From positions 806,001-870,000 of the forward strand of contig NZ_LN868938.1 of assembly GCF_001182745.1 (NCBI RefSeq): a stretch of DNA of 64,000 nucleotides, in the 5' to 3' direction. The position numbers and the translations under genes were made by a program. Below the pieces are notes generated by a model that saw nothing but the letters and a program-made list of their open reading frames with translations, had not been told where the DNA came from and did no database searches. Position 1 is the stretch's first letter. Each line of letters begins with the position of its first letter. Origin of the DNA: Nocardia farcinica. GTDB lineage: Bacteria; Actinomycetota; Actinomycetes; Mycobacteriales; Mycobacteriaceae. This document shows, one piece after another, positions 42,558 through 51,240 of the stretch.

Positions 42558-43215
42558 GGTAGCGACCGTCGATCTCCTGGAGAACGACGTCCGCTCGGTC
42601 CCGTGTGCGCGCAATCGTCCTGGCGTTGGGCAGATCGCTGTCGGTGATCTTCGCCCGTGCCTGGTCGGGCGCTTTGCCGCCGCGCAGGTGACGCTCGGTC
42701 AGCCGCTCGAGGACGACCGACTCGTCGGCATCGAGGTACCACACCTCGTCCAACTCTCCTCGGGCCAGCGACCATCCGGGCTGCTCGAGGAGCAGGTAGT
42801 TGCCCTCCACGACGGCGAGACGCTGCTCGACGAAGACGATGGCATCGGGCACCGGATCGTGCAGTTGTCTATCGTAGATCGGCCAGGCCACGCGGCGGCC
42901 GAGCGGTGTCGCGCGTAACAGCTGCAGCCGTTCGACGAACCCGGCCACGTCGAACGTGTCGGGTTCACCCTTGCGGTGCCTCGCCCCGACGGCGTCGAGT
43001 ACGGCGGACGACTTGTGAAATCCGTCCATCGGCGCGATCTCGGCCGGGATGGCCTGCTCAGTACTCACGGCGGCGGCCAAGATCACCGACAGGGTCGACT
43101 TCCCGGCTGCCGGGGGACCCGTGATCCCCAACAGATAGCGGCGCCCATCGGGGATGCGCGCGGCGACCTCCGCCGCGAGTTCGGCGACGGAGACCTCGGC
43201 ACCAGCTCGCATCAC
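42538..43215 (-). CDS. Uridine-kinase-like P-loop phosphotransferase
   Basis: A 225-aa P-loop kinase of the nucleoside/pantothenate/phosphoribulokinase-like family. Walker A GPPAAGKST (Lys39), an Asp-Gly-Phe-His motif (MDGFHKSSAVLDA), RKGEPDTFDVAGFV and the later VVEGNYLLLEQPGW are typical of YfhA-like (fructose/uridine kinase related) proteins. It is convergent with the PfkB kinase, with a 20-bp coding overlap at the ends. A second Met is available at 43212. The pairing of the two kinases suggests a common sugar or nucleoside pathway, unproven. Confidence 0.85.
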   Translation of the reverse strand: MMRAGAEVSVAELAAEVAARIPDGRRYLLGITGPPAAGKSTLSVILAAAVSTEQAIPAEIAPMDGFHKSSAVLDAVGARHRKGEPDTFDVAGFVERLQLLRATPLGRRVAWPIYDRQLHDPVPDAIVFVEQRLAVVEGNYLLLEQPGWSLARGELDEVWYLDADESVVLERLTERHLRGGKAPDQARAKITDSDLPNARTIARTRDRADVVLQEIDGRYLIHSAR

Positions 43216-43823
43216 GGAAGTCCTTTGCCCCAGAATCGAATCCGTGCACTCACGTTACCAGCGCGGGGAAGTACGGTTCGTGCCGGACCGAAAGCCTCGA
43301 AGCGCTGACCGGCGGGATACCACGCGAGCCGTGCAGCGTCTCGAGGGCAGCGGCCGGCCGTGATGGTCTCTCACTGTGTCGCGGGCCTCGCTGGTCACGT
43401 CGATGTGTGCGGCTCGAGGGTTGGTAGCCGGATCGATGCTGTTGTGATCCACAACACTGGATAACTATGTGGACAAGGGGTTTTCCAGTGGAAATTCCCA
43501 AAGCTGTGGATTACCGGGGGATCTCCTAGTGGGCGCGATAGGGTGCCTTACGGTTGTTGAAAAGCGTTGTGGCACAGGGGAATATAACGAGGTTGCGGTG
43601 GGGTGAACGGTGTGTGTCGCGACACGGACGAGCGGAACTGTCCGACACGCCAATTCGGGTCGGCGTGTCACTGTCGGAGTGTCGCGCGAGTGGCGGAGTT
43701 ATCCACCGCGACCTGTGGATATGTGGATTGTCTCTGACTGTTCACTGCCCGCCCCCGGCGCGCCGCCCGACCCGGATGATCGACCGGCCCGGCTGCCGGG
43801 CGACCCGCTCCGCCCCGGCTACC
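43216..43823. other. Non-coding stretch with DnaA-box-like cluster
   Basis: About 600 bp between the uridine-kinase-like gene and the VanY-like gene, AT-richer than the surroundings. From 43445 to 43730 I count seven sequences near the DnaA box TTATCCACA/TTGTCCACA: TGATCCACA (43445), TTATCCAGT on the minus strand (43456-43464), TTGTCCACA on the minus strand (43468-43476, perfect for the actinobacterial form), TAATCCACA on the minus strand (43505), TTATCCACC (43699), ATATCCACA on the minus strand (43714), CAATCCACA on the minus strand (43722). Between them lie GTGTCGCGACAC (43614-43625, perfect palindrome) and GACACGCC/GGCGTGTC (43644-43669). No dnaA or dnaN is present. No convincing coding frame. 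Confidence 0.55.
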
Positions 43824-43832
43824 ATGATCGCC

Positions 43833-44351
43833 ATGTCCCGGAGACCCCAGGTGATCACCAGGCGAACCCTCGCGGCCGTGCTGGCCGGTCCCGTCGTCCT
43901 CACCGGCGTGCTGGCCACGGCCACCGCGACCGCGGCGCCGGGGGAGCAGCGGGAGGCGCTCGGCTCGGCGGCGGGCACCGACGGGCTCGACCCCGCCCTG
44001 GCGGTGGCCTACACCCTCGCGGAGCAGGCCGCCCACGCCGAGGGGGTGCCGCTGTCGATCACCTCCGGCTATCGCACGCCCGCCGAACAGCAGGCGCTGT
44101 GGGAGGACGGGCTGGCCACCTACGGCAGCCCGGAGGAGGCCCGCCGGTGGGTGCTGCCGCCCGAGGAATCCACGCACGTCTCCGGCCAGGCCGTCGACGT
44201 GGGCCCGCAGGCGGGCGCGCAGTGGCTCGAGCGCAACGGCAACCGCTGGGGACTGTGCCGCACCTACGCCAACGAATGGTGGCATTTCGAGCTGGCGACG
44301 ATCCCCGGCGGCAGCTGCCCGCCCCTGCGCCCGGACGCGAGCGAACGCTAG
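43833..44351 (+). CDS. D-Ala-D-Ala carboxypeptidase, VanY family
   Basis: Secreted peptidoglycan L,D/D,D-carboxypeptidase-like protein of 172 aa. Signal peptide: RRTLAAVLAGPVVLTGVLATATATA, Ala cleavage near AAP. The VanY zinc motifs are present: SGYRTPAEQQ, the S-x-H-x-x-G-x-A-x-D set THVSGQAVDVG, and EWWHFEL. An in-frame ATG at 43824 adds three residues; no strong ribosome-binding site decides. The upstream region carries the DnaA-box-like cluster. Convergent with the MHS transporter gene; the two stops share the bases CTAG. Confidence 0.88.
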   Translation: MSRRPQVITRRTLAAVLAGPVVLTGVLATATATAAPGEQREALGSAAGTDGLDPALAVAYTLAEQAAHAEGVPLSITSGYRTPAEQQALWEDGLATYGSPEEARRWVLPPEESTHVSGQAVDVGPQAGAQWLERNGNRWGLCRTYANEWWHFELATIPGGSCPPLRPDASER

Positions 44352-45649
44352 CCGCTCAGGCGGTCGGCCGGGCGCGGTAGCCGCCAGTACAGCACGTAGG
44401 TGCAGATCAGGCTCATCGCGCAGATCGCGATGGCGTAGACGGTCACCGGCAGGGAGCTCGATCCCGCCGACCACAGGGCGGTGGCGATGAGGGGGGCGAA
44501 ACCGCCGCCGAGCATCACCGAGAACTGCACGATCAGCGATGTGCCGGAGTAGCGGACGGCCGGCGGGAACAGGGCGGCGATGATGATGCCGCCGACGCTG
44601 TGGCTCACCGGCAGCACCAAGCCCATGCCCAGCAGGGCGAGCAGCGCGGCCGCCCGGGAACCGGTGTTCAGGATCGGGAAGTAGAGGGCGCTCCAGACCA
44701 GGAGCACCGCGGTACCGGCCAGGAAGACGCGGTGGGTGCCGTACCGGTCACCGAGCGCACCCCACACCGGCATGGTGGCGCACCACAGCACCGATCCGGC
44801 GATCACCCCGGCCAGCAGGAAGTCGCGGTCGAAGCCGAGCTGGGCCGTGCCGTAGGTGAGGCTGAACGCCATGAACAGGTAGACCACCGCGCCGGTGGCG
44901 GTGGCCGCGCCCAGGATGAGCAACAGCCGGGCCGGACCCACGCGCAGCGCGTCGCGCAGCGGGAAGGCCGAGATCTCGCCGCGGTGCACCAGGTCGGTGT
45001 AGGCGTCGGATTCGGTGATCGCCAACCGCACCGCCAGCCCGACCGCGACGAGCAGCACGCTGAGCAGGAACGGGATCCGCCAGCCCCACGAGGTGAAGGC
45101 GTCCTCGGGCAGGAGCGCGCTGGTACCGAGGAACACCGCGTTGGCCAGGATCAGCCCGGCCGGCGTGCCCATCTGCGGGAAGCTGGCGTAGCGGTTGAGT
45201 CGACCGCGTGGGGCGTGCTCGACGGCCAGCACCGTCGCGCCCGCACCTTCGCCGCCGAGCCCGATGCCCTGCACCAGCCGCAGCACCACCAGCAGCACCG
45301 GCGCCCAGAAGCCGATGCTGTCGTAGTTGGGCAGCACACCGATCAGCGTGGACCCGATGCCCATCAGCAGCAGCGACACGACCAGGGTGTTGCGCCGGCC
45401 GAGCCGGTCACCGAAGTGCCCGAACACCAGGCCGCCGAGCGGCCGGGCGCCGAAGCCGACGGCGAAGGTGCTGAAGGAGGCGAGGGTGCCCGCGGTGGGG
45501 CTCAGCTCGGGGAAGAACTGGCCGCGGAAGATCAGCGCGGCGGCGGTGCCGTAGAGCATGAAGTCGTACCACTCGAGGGTGGTGCCGACGAGGGTCGCCG
45601 CCGCGACCTTGCGGTGCACGGCGGCGGGGCGAGGTGGAGCGATGGTCAC
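44348..45649 (-). CDS. MHS-family MFS transporter (metabolite:H+ symporter)
   Basis: A 433-aa 12-helix MFS permease of the metabolite:H+ symporter (ShiA/ProP/KgtP) group: the start AAATLVGTTLEWYDFMLYGTAAAL, GARPLGGLVFGHFGDRLGRR between helices 2 and 3, and GLGGEGAGATVLAVEHAP are diagnostic. Substrate probably an organic acid or similar; unknown. It lies just 28 bp downstream of jetC on the same strand, a position where the wadjet nuclease gene jetD would be expected. Confidence 0.93.
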   Translation of the reverse strand: MTIAPPRPAAVHRKVAAATLVGTTLEWYDFMLYGTAAALIFRGQFFPELSPTAGTLASFSTFAVGFGARPLGGLVFGHFGDRLGRRNTLVVSLLLMGIGSTLIGVLPNYDSIGFWAPVLLVVLRLVQGIGLGGEGAGATVLAVEHAPRGRLNRYASFPQMGTPAGLILANAVFLGTSALLPEDAFTSWGWRIPFLLSVLLVAVGLAVRLAITESDAYTDLVHRGEISAFPLRDALRVGPARLLLILGAATATGAVVYLFMAFSLTYGTAQLGFDRDFLLAGVIAGSVLWCATMPVWGALGDRYGTHRVFLAGTAVLLVWSALYFPILNTGSRAAALLALLGMGLVLPVSHSVGGIIIAALFPPAVRYSGTSLIVQFSVMLGGGFAPLIATALWSAGSSSLPVTVYAIAICAMSLICTYVLYWRLPRPADRLSG

Positions 45650-45677
45650 TGCGGTCCGTTCGGTCGAGCTCGGTCGG

Positions 45678-48600
45678 TCAGGCCAGGGGCGCCGGGGCGC
45701 CCGGCATGTCGTCGAGGGTCAGGCCGCCTTCGATGCCGACCGGCACCCGACGGCGGTTGGGGGAGCCGAGCGCGGCGGTCAGATCCGATCCGCTGTGCTC
45801 GGCGAGCAGATCGCCACTGTCCCACACCAGCAGAGTGGCGCTGACGGTGTGCTCGGCCGCGGAGTGAGCCAGGTCATAGTGGGCGCAGCCGGGCACGTGC
45901 GGGTAGGTGATCCACAGGTCGTAGCCGGTCATGAACAGGTCGAGGTCGAATTGCACACTCAGGCCGAGCAATTCGCTGCGCCCGTTGTCGTCGACGCCGG
46001 CGAACGCCTCGTCCAGCGCCAGCAGCCGCGGGGCCTGCGGGTCGGCGGAGTCGAGCATGACGTGAGCGGCGGCGAACAGCGGCAGGTGCAGTGACACGGA
46101 TTGCTCACCACCGGACAGCGCGCTGTGCCGGGCGACGGTGAGCTTGTCCTCGCTGCCGTCGGCACCGACCAGGGTGAACGAGAACACTCGCCACCGGCGG
46201 TAGTCGAGGGTGGCGGCCAGGATCTCCGGGTAGGACCGTTCGGGATGCTCGGCACGGGCGGCGCGGATCTCGGCGGCGAAATGCGCGCGGATGGCGGCGA
46301 GATCCTCCGGGCTCAGCGCGGCGGCGTCGCGGTCGAGCAGCTTGCACATCGCCCGCGCGCTGTCGGAGAGGTCGTCGGCCAGCACCCAGTGCACGCCGAT
46401 GGTGTTGCCCGAGGACATCCGCCGCTGTTTCATCTCCGCGCCCATCTTGGCGATGAGTTCGCGCGCGTCGCCGGTGCGTTCGTGGATCTGCTGGGCCAGG
46501 CCGGTGAGCAGGGCGTCTTCGAGGATGCGGCGTTCGGCGTCGGTGAGCAGCAGCTCCTGATCGCGGCGGGCGGACGCGACGCGGGTGGCGAAATCGGCCA
46601 GCGGGCACAGTCCGTGCTCGTCCTGCACCTGCACGACGGTGAGCCCGTCGGCGGCGTCCCAGCGCAACCGGTAGTCGCGGCCCGAGGCGGCCAGCGCGGC
46701 GTCGAACTCCTGCAGCGCGGCGGTGACGGCGCTGCGGGTGGATTTGCGCGCGGCCTCCCCGGCCCGCACCGTCGCGGTGGCCGTCGACAGTGCCTCGAAC
46801 AGTGCGGCCACCTCGTCGGGCAGGACCCGCGGCTCGGTCTCGGGATCCGATTGCGCGATGCGGTAGAGCAGCTGATCCGGTGTCGACCAGGCGGCGTCGC
46901 TGCTGGGCCAGCGCAGCTCGGGGGAGACGCCGAGCAGTGCCAGCAGATCCGGTTGCGCGTAGGGGGCGAGCGCGCGGACCTGCGCCAGCACCTCGGTGAG
47001 GGCGGTGCCGAGCGCCTCGTGCGCGGTGCGGTAGGCGGCCTCGGCGTCACCGACCGCCTCGATGGCCGCGTTGGCGGCCTTGCGGGCGGCCTTCTGCTCG
47101 GCGCGGCAGGCGTCGATGCGCTCGCGGGCCCGCGCGAGTTCGGCATCGATCTCGGCGGCGCCCGCGCCCAGCGCCTCGCGCAACGTCGCCAGTTTGCGCT
47201 GCTGCTCGTCGTAACCGGCGCGCGCGGCTTCGGCTTCCTCGGCGAAGGCCTCGGCCAGGCCGCGGGCCTCGTCGAGGCGGTCGGCGCCCTCGCGTTCGCG
47301 TTCGAGCGCGCGTTCGTGATCGGCGCGCAGCCGCGCCAGGGCGGTGCCGGTGCTCTCGAAATGGCGGACGGCGGCGGCCAGGGCGTCGAGATCGGCGGCG
47401 GTGCGGGGCGTGCGGTGCTCGGCGGCCGCGGCGCGCAGCTTCTTCTCCAGCGCGGTGACCTCGGTGACCGCCTGATCGAGTTCGCGTTCGGCCTGGGCGG
47501 CGGCCTCGGTGCGGGAGCGGACCACACCCGCCGCCTCGGCGACGGCGCGCAGCGCGCCGGTGACGGCGGTGGCGCGGGGCAGTGCCTTGGCCGCCGTGGT
47601 CAGCGCCGCCAGGGTGGCATCGGCCTGTTTCGCGGCCGCCTCGGCGGATTCGCGGTCCTCGGTGGCGGCAGCCAGCGCGGCGTCGAGTTCGGCCAGGCGC
47701 TCCTCGCGGCGGCGCGCGCGGGCGGTGGCGCCGATGTACTCGGCGTGCGGTTTGTGGTGCCTGCCGACCTGCACGCCGTGCCGGTAGCCGCCGGTGACGT
47801 CGAGCGCGGGATGCGCCGGGACCTCGTCGGAACCGGCGGCGTCGCGCACCGCGATGGAGGCCAGGATGTCGGCGACGACCGTGCCCGGAACGGCCAGTTC
47901 GGGCGAATCGTCCTCGACCACGAGCACATCGGCGAGCGTGCGGCCGGTGGGGCGCCGATCCGGGGGCAGCGGGATCAGGAACTGATCGGAACGATAACCG
48001 GCGGGCGGCTCGCCCGGGCCGACCCGGGCGTCGAGCAGGCCGGCGGCGTCCAGGGCGGCCTCGATCCCGGCGGCGGTCTCGGCCGGCACGTCGTCGGCGA
48101 ACCGGACCAGCCGCCACAGGGGTGCGCCCCGCCCGTCGTCCGGTGCGTCGGTACGGGTGTGCCGGGCGGGCGGAGCGTCGTCGCGCTGGGCGGCGATGGC
48201 GTCGCGTTCGGCCTCGAGGTCGGCGATCCGGGCCGTCGCGGCGGCCGCGCGGGTGCGGGCGGCCAGCCGGGCCTCCCGCAACTCCTCCAGCAACGGTTCG
48301 GTGCGCTCGGCCACCACCTCGGCGGGCGTGGCGGCCTCGTCGGAACCGGCCTGGCCCAGCGCGGCGTCGACGGCCTCGAACAGTTCGGCGCCGAGGGCGC
48401 CGTAGGTCTCGCCGTGTGCGTCCCACCATTCGCGCAGCGCCGCCGCCGCGCGGCCGCGAGCCAGCTCCACGGCGGCCTCGGCGTGCGCGACATCGGCCGC
48501 CGCCCGCTCCCGGTCGGCGCCGGCGCGCTCGGCCAGCCGCTCGGCCCGGGTCCGCTCGGCCTGCGCCGCCTCCACCCGCGCGAGCACCGCGCGGACCGCG

Positions 48601-49886
48601 CGCACGTCGGCGTCGCGCTCCTCGGCCCTGGCCAGCACGGCGGTGGTGAGCGCGTCGTCGCGGGACGGCGTCGTCCAGGCGATCCCCGCGGCCTCGGCGG
48701 CGCTGCGCAATTCGTCCTCCCCGCGGCTGAGCGCCGCGGCGGCCTCCCGCACGTCCGCGCGCACCCGGTCGAGCTCCTGCGCGCGCTGCGCCACCGTCTG
48801 CTGGGCCTCCACCGCCTTCGCACGGTGCACAGCCGCCGAACTCTCCAGCCTGCGCACCGCGTCGGCGAGGTCGTCGAGTTGCTGTTTGCCCTCGTAGGCG
48901 CTCGACCGTTGCAGCGTTTCGCGATCGGTGAGGGCTTGCTCGTAGGCGCGGTCGGCGTCGTCGGCGCGGTCCTGCGCGGCGGCGCGCTCGGCCTCGCGCC
49001 GCTGCCGCAGCGCGCTCGCGGCGAACAGCGCCGTGCTCGCGTGCGTGACCGCGTCGAGCCGGGCACGAACCTGGTCGACCTCCGTTTTCGCCTGGACCGC
49101 AAGGTATTTGCGATACACGTCGACGAAAGCACGGGTGGCGGTGTCGGCGTGCACGAGCCCTTCGAGGGTGCGCCCGACCTCCTCCATGTCGCTGAAGGAG
49201 CGGGCCGCGTCCAGGATCAGCTGATCGTCGAGCGGGCGCAGGCCGTCGGTGAGGGCCTGCGAGAGCCCGCGCGGATCGAGATTCTTGGCCAGCTGCGGAC
49301 GGCGCAGCGTGAGAATCAGATTGATGAGCTGGTCGTAGCGCTGCGCGCCGAGGCCGAACATGCGCGCATCGATCGCCGCCCGATACTCCATCGGCCGGTC
49401 CACGATCGCGTCGGTGCCGATCTGTTCGGCGAGTTGTTTGCGGGTCAGCGGGCGGTCGTCGGGGCCGATGAGCGAGAAGTCCACTCCCACCCGGCCGTCG
49501 GCCACGAAATACCAGCGCGTCACCTTGTCCGAGGAGCGGGTGGCGCGCATGCCGATGCCGACCGTGACGACCTCGGGATCGGCCCACCGCCCGCGCGCGA
49601 ACTCCATCCACACATACGAATACGCTGAATCCAGCTTGCGATACAGCAGATTCGACTTCATCGTGCGTTCCTCACCCGCGAACGGGTTCAGCCGGCGCGG
49701 CTCGATACGGCCGTCGAGCACGAACGGGAACAGCACCTCGAGAGCCTTCGTCTTGCCCGACCCGTTGGGCCCGCGCAGCACCAGCCTGCCGTCGGCGAAG
49801 CAGAACTCCTGATCGCGGTAGTCCCACAGGTTGATGATCCCGGCCCTGGTCGGGATGAAACGCACTCCGCCGTGGATGACCGACAT
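45678..49886 (-). CDS. jetC: Wadjet JetC: SMC-like ATPase (TIGR02680 type)
   Basis: An SMC/MukB-like ATPase of 1402 aa, the loop-extruding motor of Wadjet anti-plasmid systems (JetC of type II, TIGR02680 family). Walker A GPNGSGKT is at residues 39-46 (Lys45). The middle holds two long Ala/Arg/Glu-rich coiled-coil stretches around a hinge-like region. The signature LSGGEQS lies near residue 1257 and is followed by LLALDEAFAGVDD (Walker B and D-loop). Every ATPase motif looks intact. The ATG at 49886 is 1 nt after the jetB stop. The nuclease partner JetD is not adjacent. Confidence 0.88.
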   Translation of the reverse strand: MSVIHGGVRFIPTRAGIINLWDYRDQEFCFADGRLVLRGPNGSGKTKALEVLFPFVLDGRIEPRRLNPFAGEERTMKSNLLYRKLDSAYSYVWMEFARGRWADPEVVTVGIGMRATRSSDKVTRWYFVADGRVGVDFSLIGPDDRPLTRKQLAEQIGTDAIVDRPMEYRAAIDARMFGLGAQRYDQLINLILTLRRPQLAKNLDPRGLSQALTDGLRPLDDQLILDAARSFSDMEEVGRTLEGLVHADTATRAFVDVYRKYLAVQAKTEVDQVRARLDAVTHASTALFAASALRQRREAERAAAQDRADDADRAYEQALTDRETLQRSSAYEGKQQLDDLADAVRRLESSAAVHRAKAVEAQQTVAQRAQELDRVRADVREAAAALSRGEDELRSAAEAAGIAWTTPSRDDALTTAVLARAEERDADVRAVRAVLARVEAAQAERTRAERLAERAGADRERAAADVAHAEAAVELARGRAAAALREWWDAHGETYGALGAELFEAVDAALGQAGSDEAATPAEVVAERTEPLLEELREARLAARTRAAAATARIADLEAERDAIAAQRDDAPPARHTRTDAPDDGRGAPLWRLVRFADDVPAETAAGIEAALDAAGLLDARVGPGEPPAGYRSDQFLIPLPPDRRPTGRTLADVLVVEDDSPELAVPGTVVADILASIAVRDAAGSDEVPAHPALDVTGGYRHGVQVGRHHKPHAEYIGATARARRREERLAELDAALAAATEDRESAEAAAKQADATLAALTTAAKALPRATAVTGALRAVAEAAGVVRSRTEAAAQAERELDQAVTEVTALEKKLRAAAAEHRTPRTAADLDALAAAVRHFESTGTALARLRADHERALEREREGADRLDEARGLAEAFAEEAEAARAGYDEQQRKLATLREALGAGAAEIDAELARARERIDACRAEQKAARKAANAAIEAVGDAEAAYRTAHEALGTALTEVLAQVRALAPYAQPDLLALLGVSPELRWPSSDAAWSTPDQLLYRIAQSDPETEPRVLPDEVAALFEALSTATATVRAGEAARKSTRSAVTAALQEFDAALAASGRDYRLRWDAADGLTVVQVQDEHGLCPLADFATRVASARRDQELLLTDAERRILEDALLTGLAQQIHERTGDARELIAKMGAEMKQRRMSSGNTIGVHWVLADDLSDSARAMCKLLDRDAAALSPEDLAAIRAHFAAEIRAARAEHPERSYPEILAATLDYRRWRVFSFTLVGADGSEDKLTVARHSALSGGEQSVSLHLPLFAAAHVMLDSADPQAPRLLALDEAFAGVDDNGRSELLGLSVQFDLDLFMTGYDLWITYPHVPGCAHYDLAHSAAEHTVSATLLVWDSGDLLAEHSGSDLTAALGSPNRRRVPVGIEGGLTLDDMPGAPAPLA

Positions 49887-49887
49887 G

Positions 49888-51240
49888 TCAGATCCCTTCC
49901 CTCCCGGTGCCGACGAACAATTCCTCGGTGCGCCGCGTACGCACGGTGACGACCGCACCCCGGTACCGGGCCAGCGCGGGCAGCACCAGCACCCCGTCGG
50001 CGACCGGACGCACCAGCCGCAACCGGCGCAGCAGCTCGACCACTTCGGCGGTGAGCGCGGGCACGTCGGCGAGCCAGTGCGCGGCGAAGGTGGCGCCGTA
50101 GCGGTCGGCCAGCATGCCAACGGTTTCGCGCACCCGGTCGGCGGCGACGAACGGATACCGCACCGGCTCGGGCCCCGCCTCGGGTTCCGTCGCAGGCTCG
50201 TCGCCGTCCTCGACCATCGGGGCGAACAGCGTCGAGGCCGGGATCGCTGCGTCCAGCGCCGCGACCAGCTCGGCGCCCGCGTCCGGGCCCGGCGCGCGCT
50301 GGGGCAGCGGATTGTCGATGTCGAGAACCAGGTCGGCGATCTCGGCGATCAGCAGCAGCGCCACCTGGGCCACGGTGCCGGTGCCGGGGAACCGCACATC
50401 CGACAGCCGCCCGGAGGTGTCGATCAACGCCACGCCCTCGGCGCGCCGCTCGGCCCGCAGGCCGGTGAACGCCTCCACCTCGGCGATCACCCGTTCCTGG
50501 GCCAGCACCGCCCGCTGGTCGGGACCGAGGTCGGCGGCGTAGACCACCGGACGTTCCACCACCGCCCGCCGCACGGCCCGGGCGAGCGCGGCGGGCGTAC
50601 CCGCCTCGGTCGTCGGCTCCTCGCCGAACAGGCCCGTGACGCTGTGCAGATGCTGCAGCGCCCGCGGCGGCCGGAACAGGGCGAAGACGACCGGACGGTC
50701 GATGTCGTAGAGGGCCTCGCCCGCCTCCGGGTCGGCCGCCCAGCCGCCCGCGTCGCCGTCGGCGAGGGTCAGCGCGCCGCGCGTGGCCAGCCAGCCCACG
50801 GCGTCGACGAAGGCGTCCCGGTCGGCGGCGCGGTCGGGGGCGAGCTCGAGCCCGTCGATCTCGGCGGCGTAGGCGCTGACCTGCTCGGCCAGCTCCGACA
50901 GCGTGATCTGGTCGCCCGCGCGACCCAGCGCCGCCAACGCCAAGGCGAGATAGGCGTAGCGGCGGCGGTCGAAGACCCGCTCGGTGACGGTGCGCGCGGG
51001 ACGGCCCGGGTCGAGTTCGTCCAGCACCGGGAACAGGCGCGCGGTCGTCTCGGTGACCTCGAGCCGGTAGCCGAACAACTCGGCCAGATCCTCGCGCAGC
51101 TCCGTGGCCCAGCGGCGGATCAGCGACAACGCCACCCGGTCGGGGTAGCTGCGGGTGACCACGTGATTGGCCAGGATCACCCGGGCGGCGCGCTGATAGT
51201 TGTCCAGCTCCAGCGAACCGATGCGGTGCGCGTGGATCAC
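49888..51240 (-). CDS. jetB: Wadjet JetB (DUF2398 / TIGR02678 type)
   Basis: A 450-aa kleisin-interacting (KITE-like) subunit of the Wadjet SMC complex. The N-terminal DNYQRAARVILANHVVTRSYPDRVALSLIRRWATELREDLAELFGYRLEV and the block DRRRYAYLALALAALGRAGDQITLSELAEQVS match the DUF2398 family. The C-terminal winged-helix part (TLTAEVVELLRRLRLVRPVADGVLVLPAL) is in line with KITE subunits. It starts with GTG at 51240, overlapping the jetA stop by 4 nt (GTGA), and is followed after 1 nt by jetC. Confidence 0.85.
   Translation of the reverse strand: MIHAHRIGSLELDNYQRAARVILANHVVTRSYPDRVALSLIRRWATELREDLAELFGYRLEVTETTARLFPVLDELDPGRPARTVTERVFDRRRYAYLALALAALGRAGDQITLSELAEQVSAYAAEIDGLELAPDRAADRDAFVDAVGWLATRGALTLADGDAGGWAADPEAGEALYDIDRPVVFALFRPPRALQHLHSVTGLFGEEPTTEAGTPAALARAVRRAVVERPVVYAADLGPDQRAVLAQERVIAEVEAFTGLRAERRAEGVALIDTSGRLSDVRFPGTGTVAQVALLLIAEIADLVLDIDNPLPQRAPGPDAGAELVAALDAAIPASTLFAPMVEDGDEPATEPEAGPEPVRYPFVAADRVRETVGMLADRYGATFAAHWLADVPALTAEVVELLRRLRLVRPVADGVLVLPALARYRGAVVTVRTRRTEELFVGTGREGI

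Noticed and set aside
43445..43730. Chromosomal replication origin
   Set aside because: There is no dnaA, dnaN, recF or rpmH next to it, and the spacing of boxes does not look like a canonical actinobacterial oriC. I list it only as a DnaA-box-like cluster.
44348..45649. Gene after jetC as a replacement of JetD
   Set aside because: The protein has clear 12-helix MHS transporter motifs and no Toprim or DUF2399 features.
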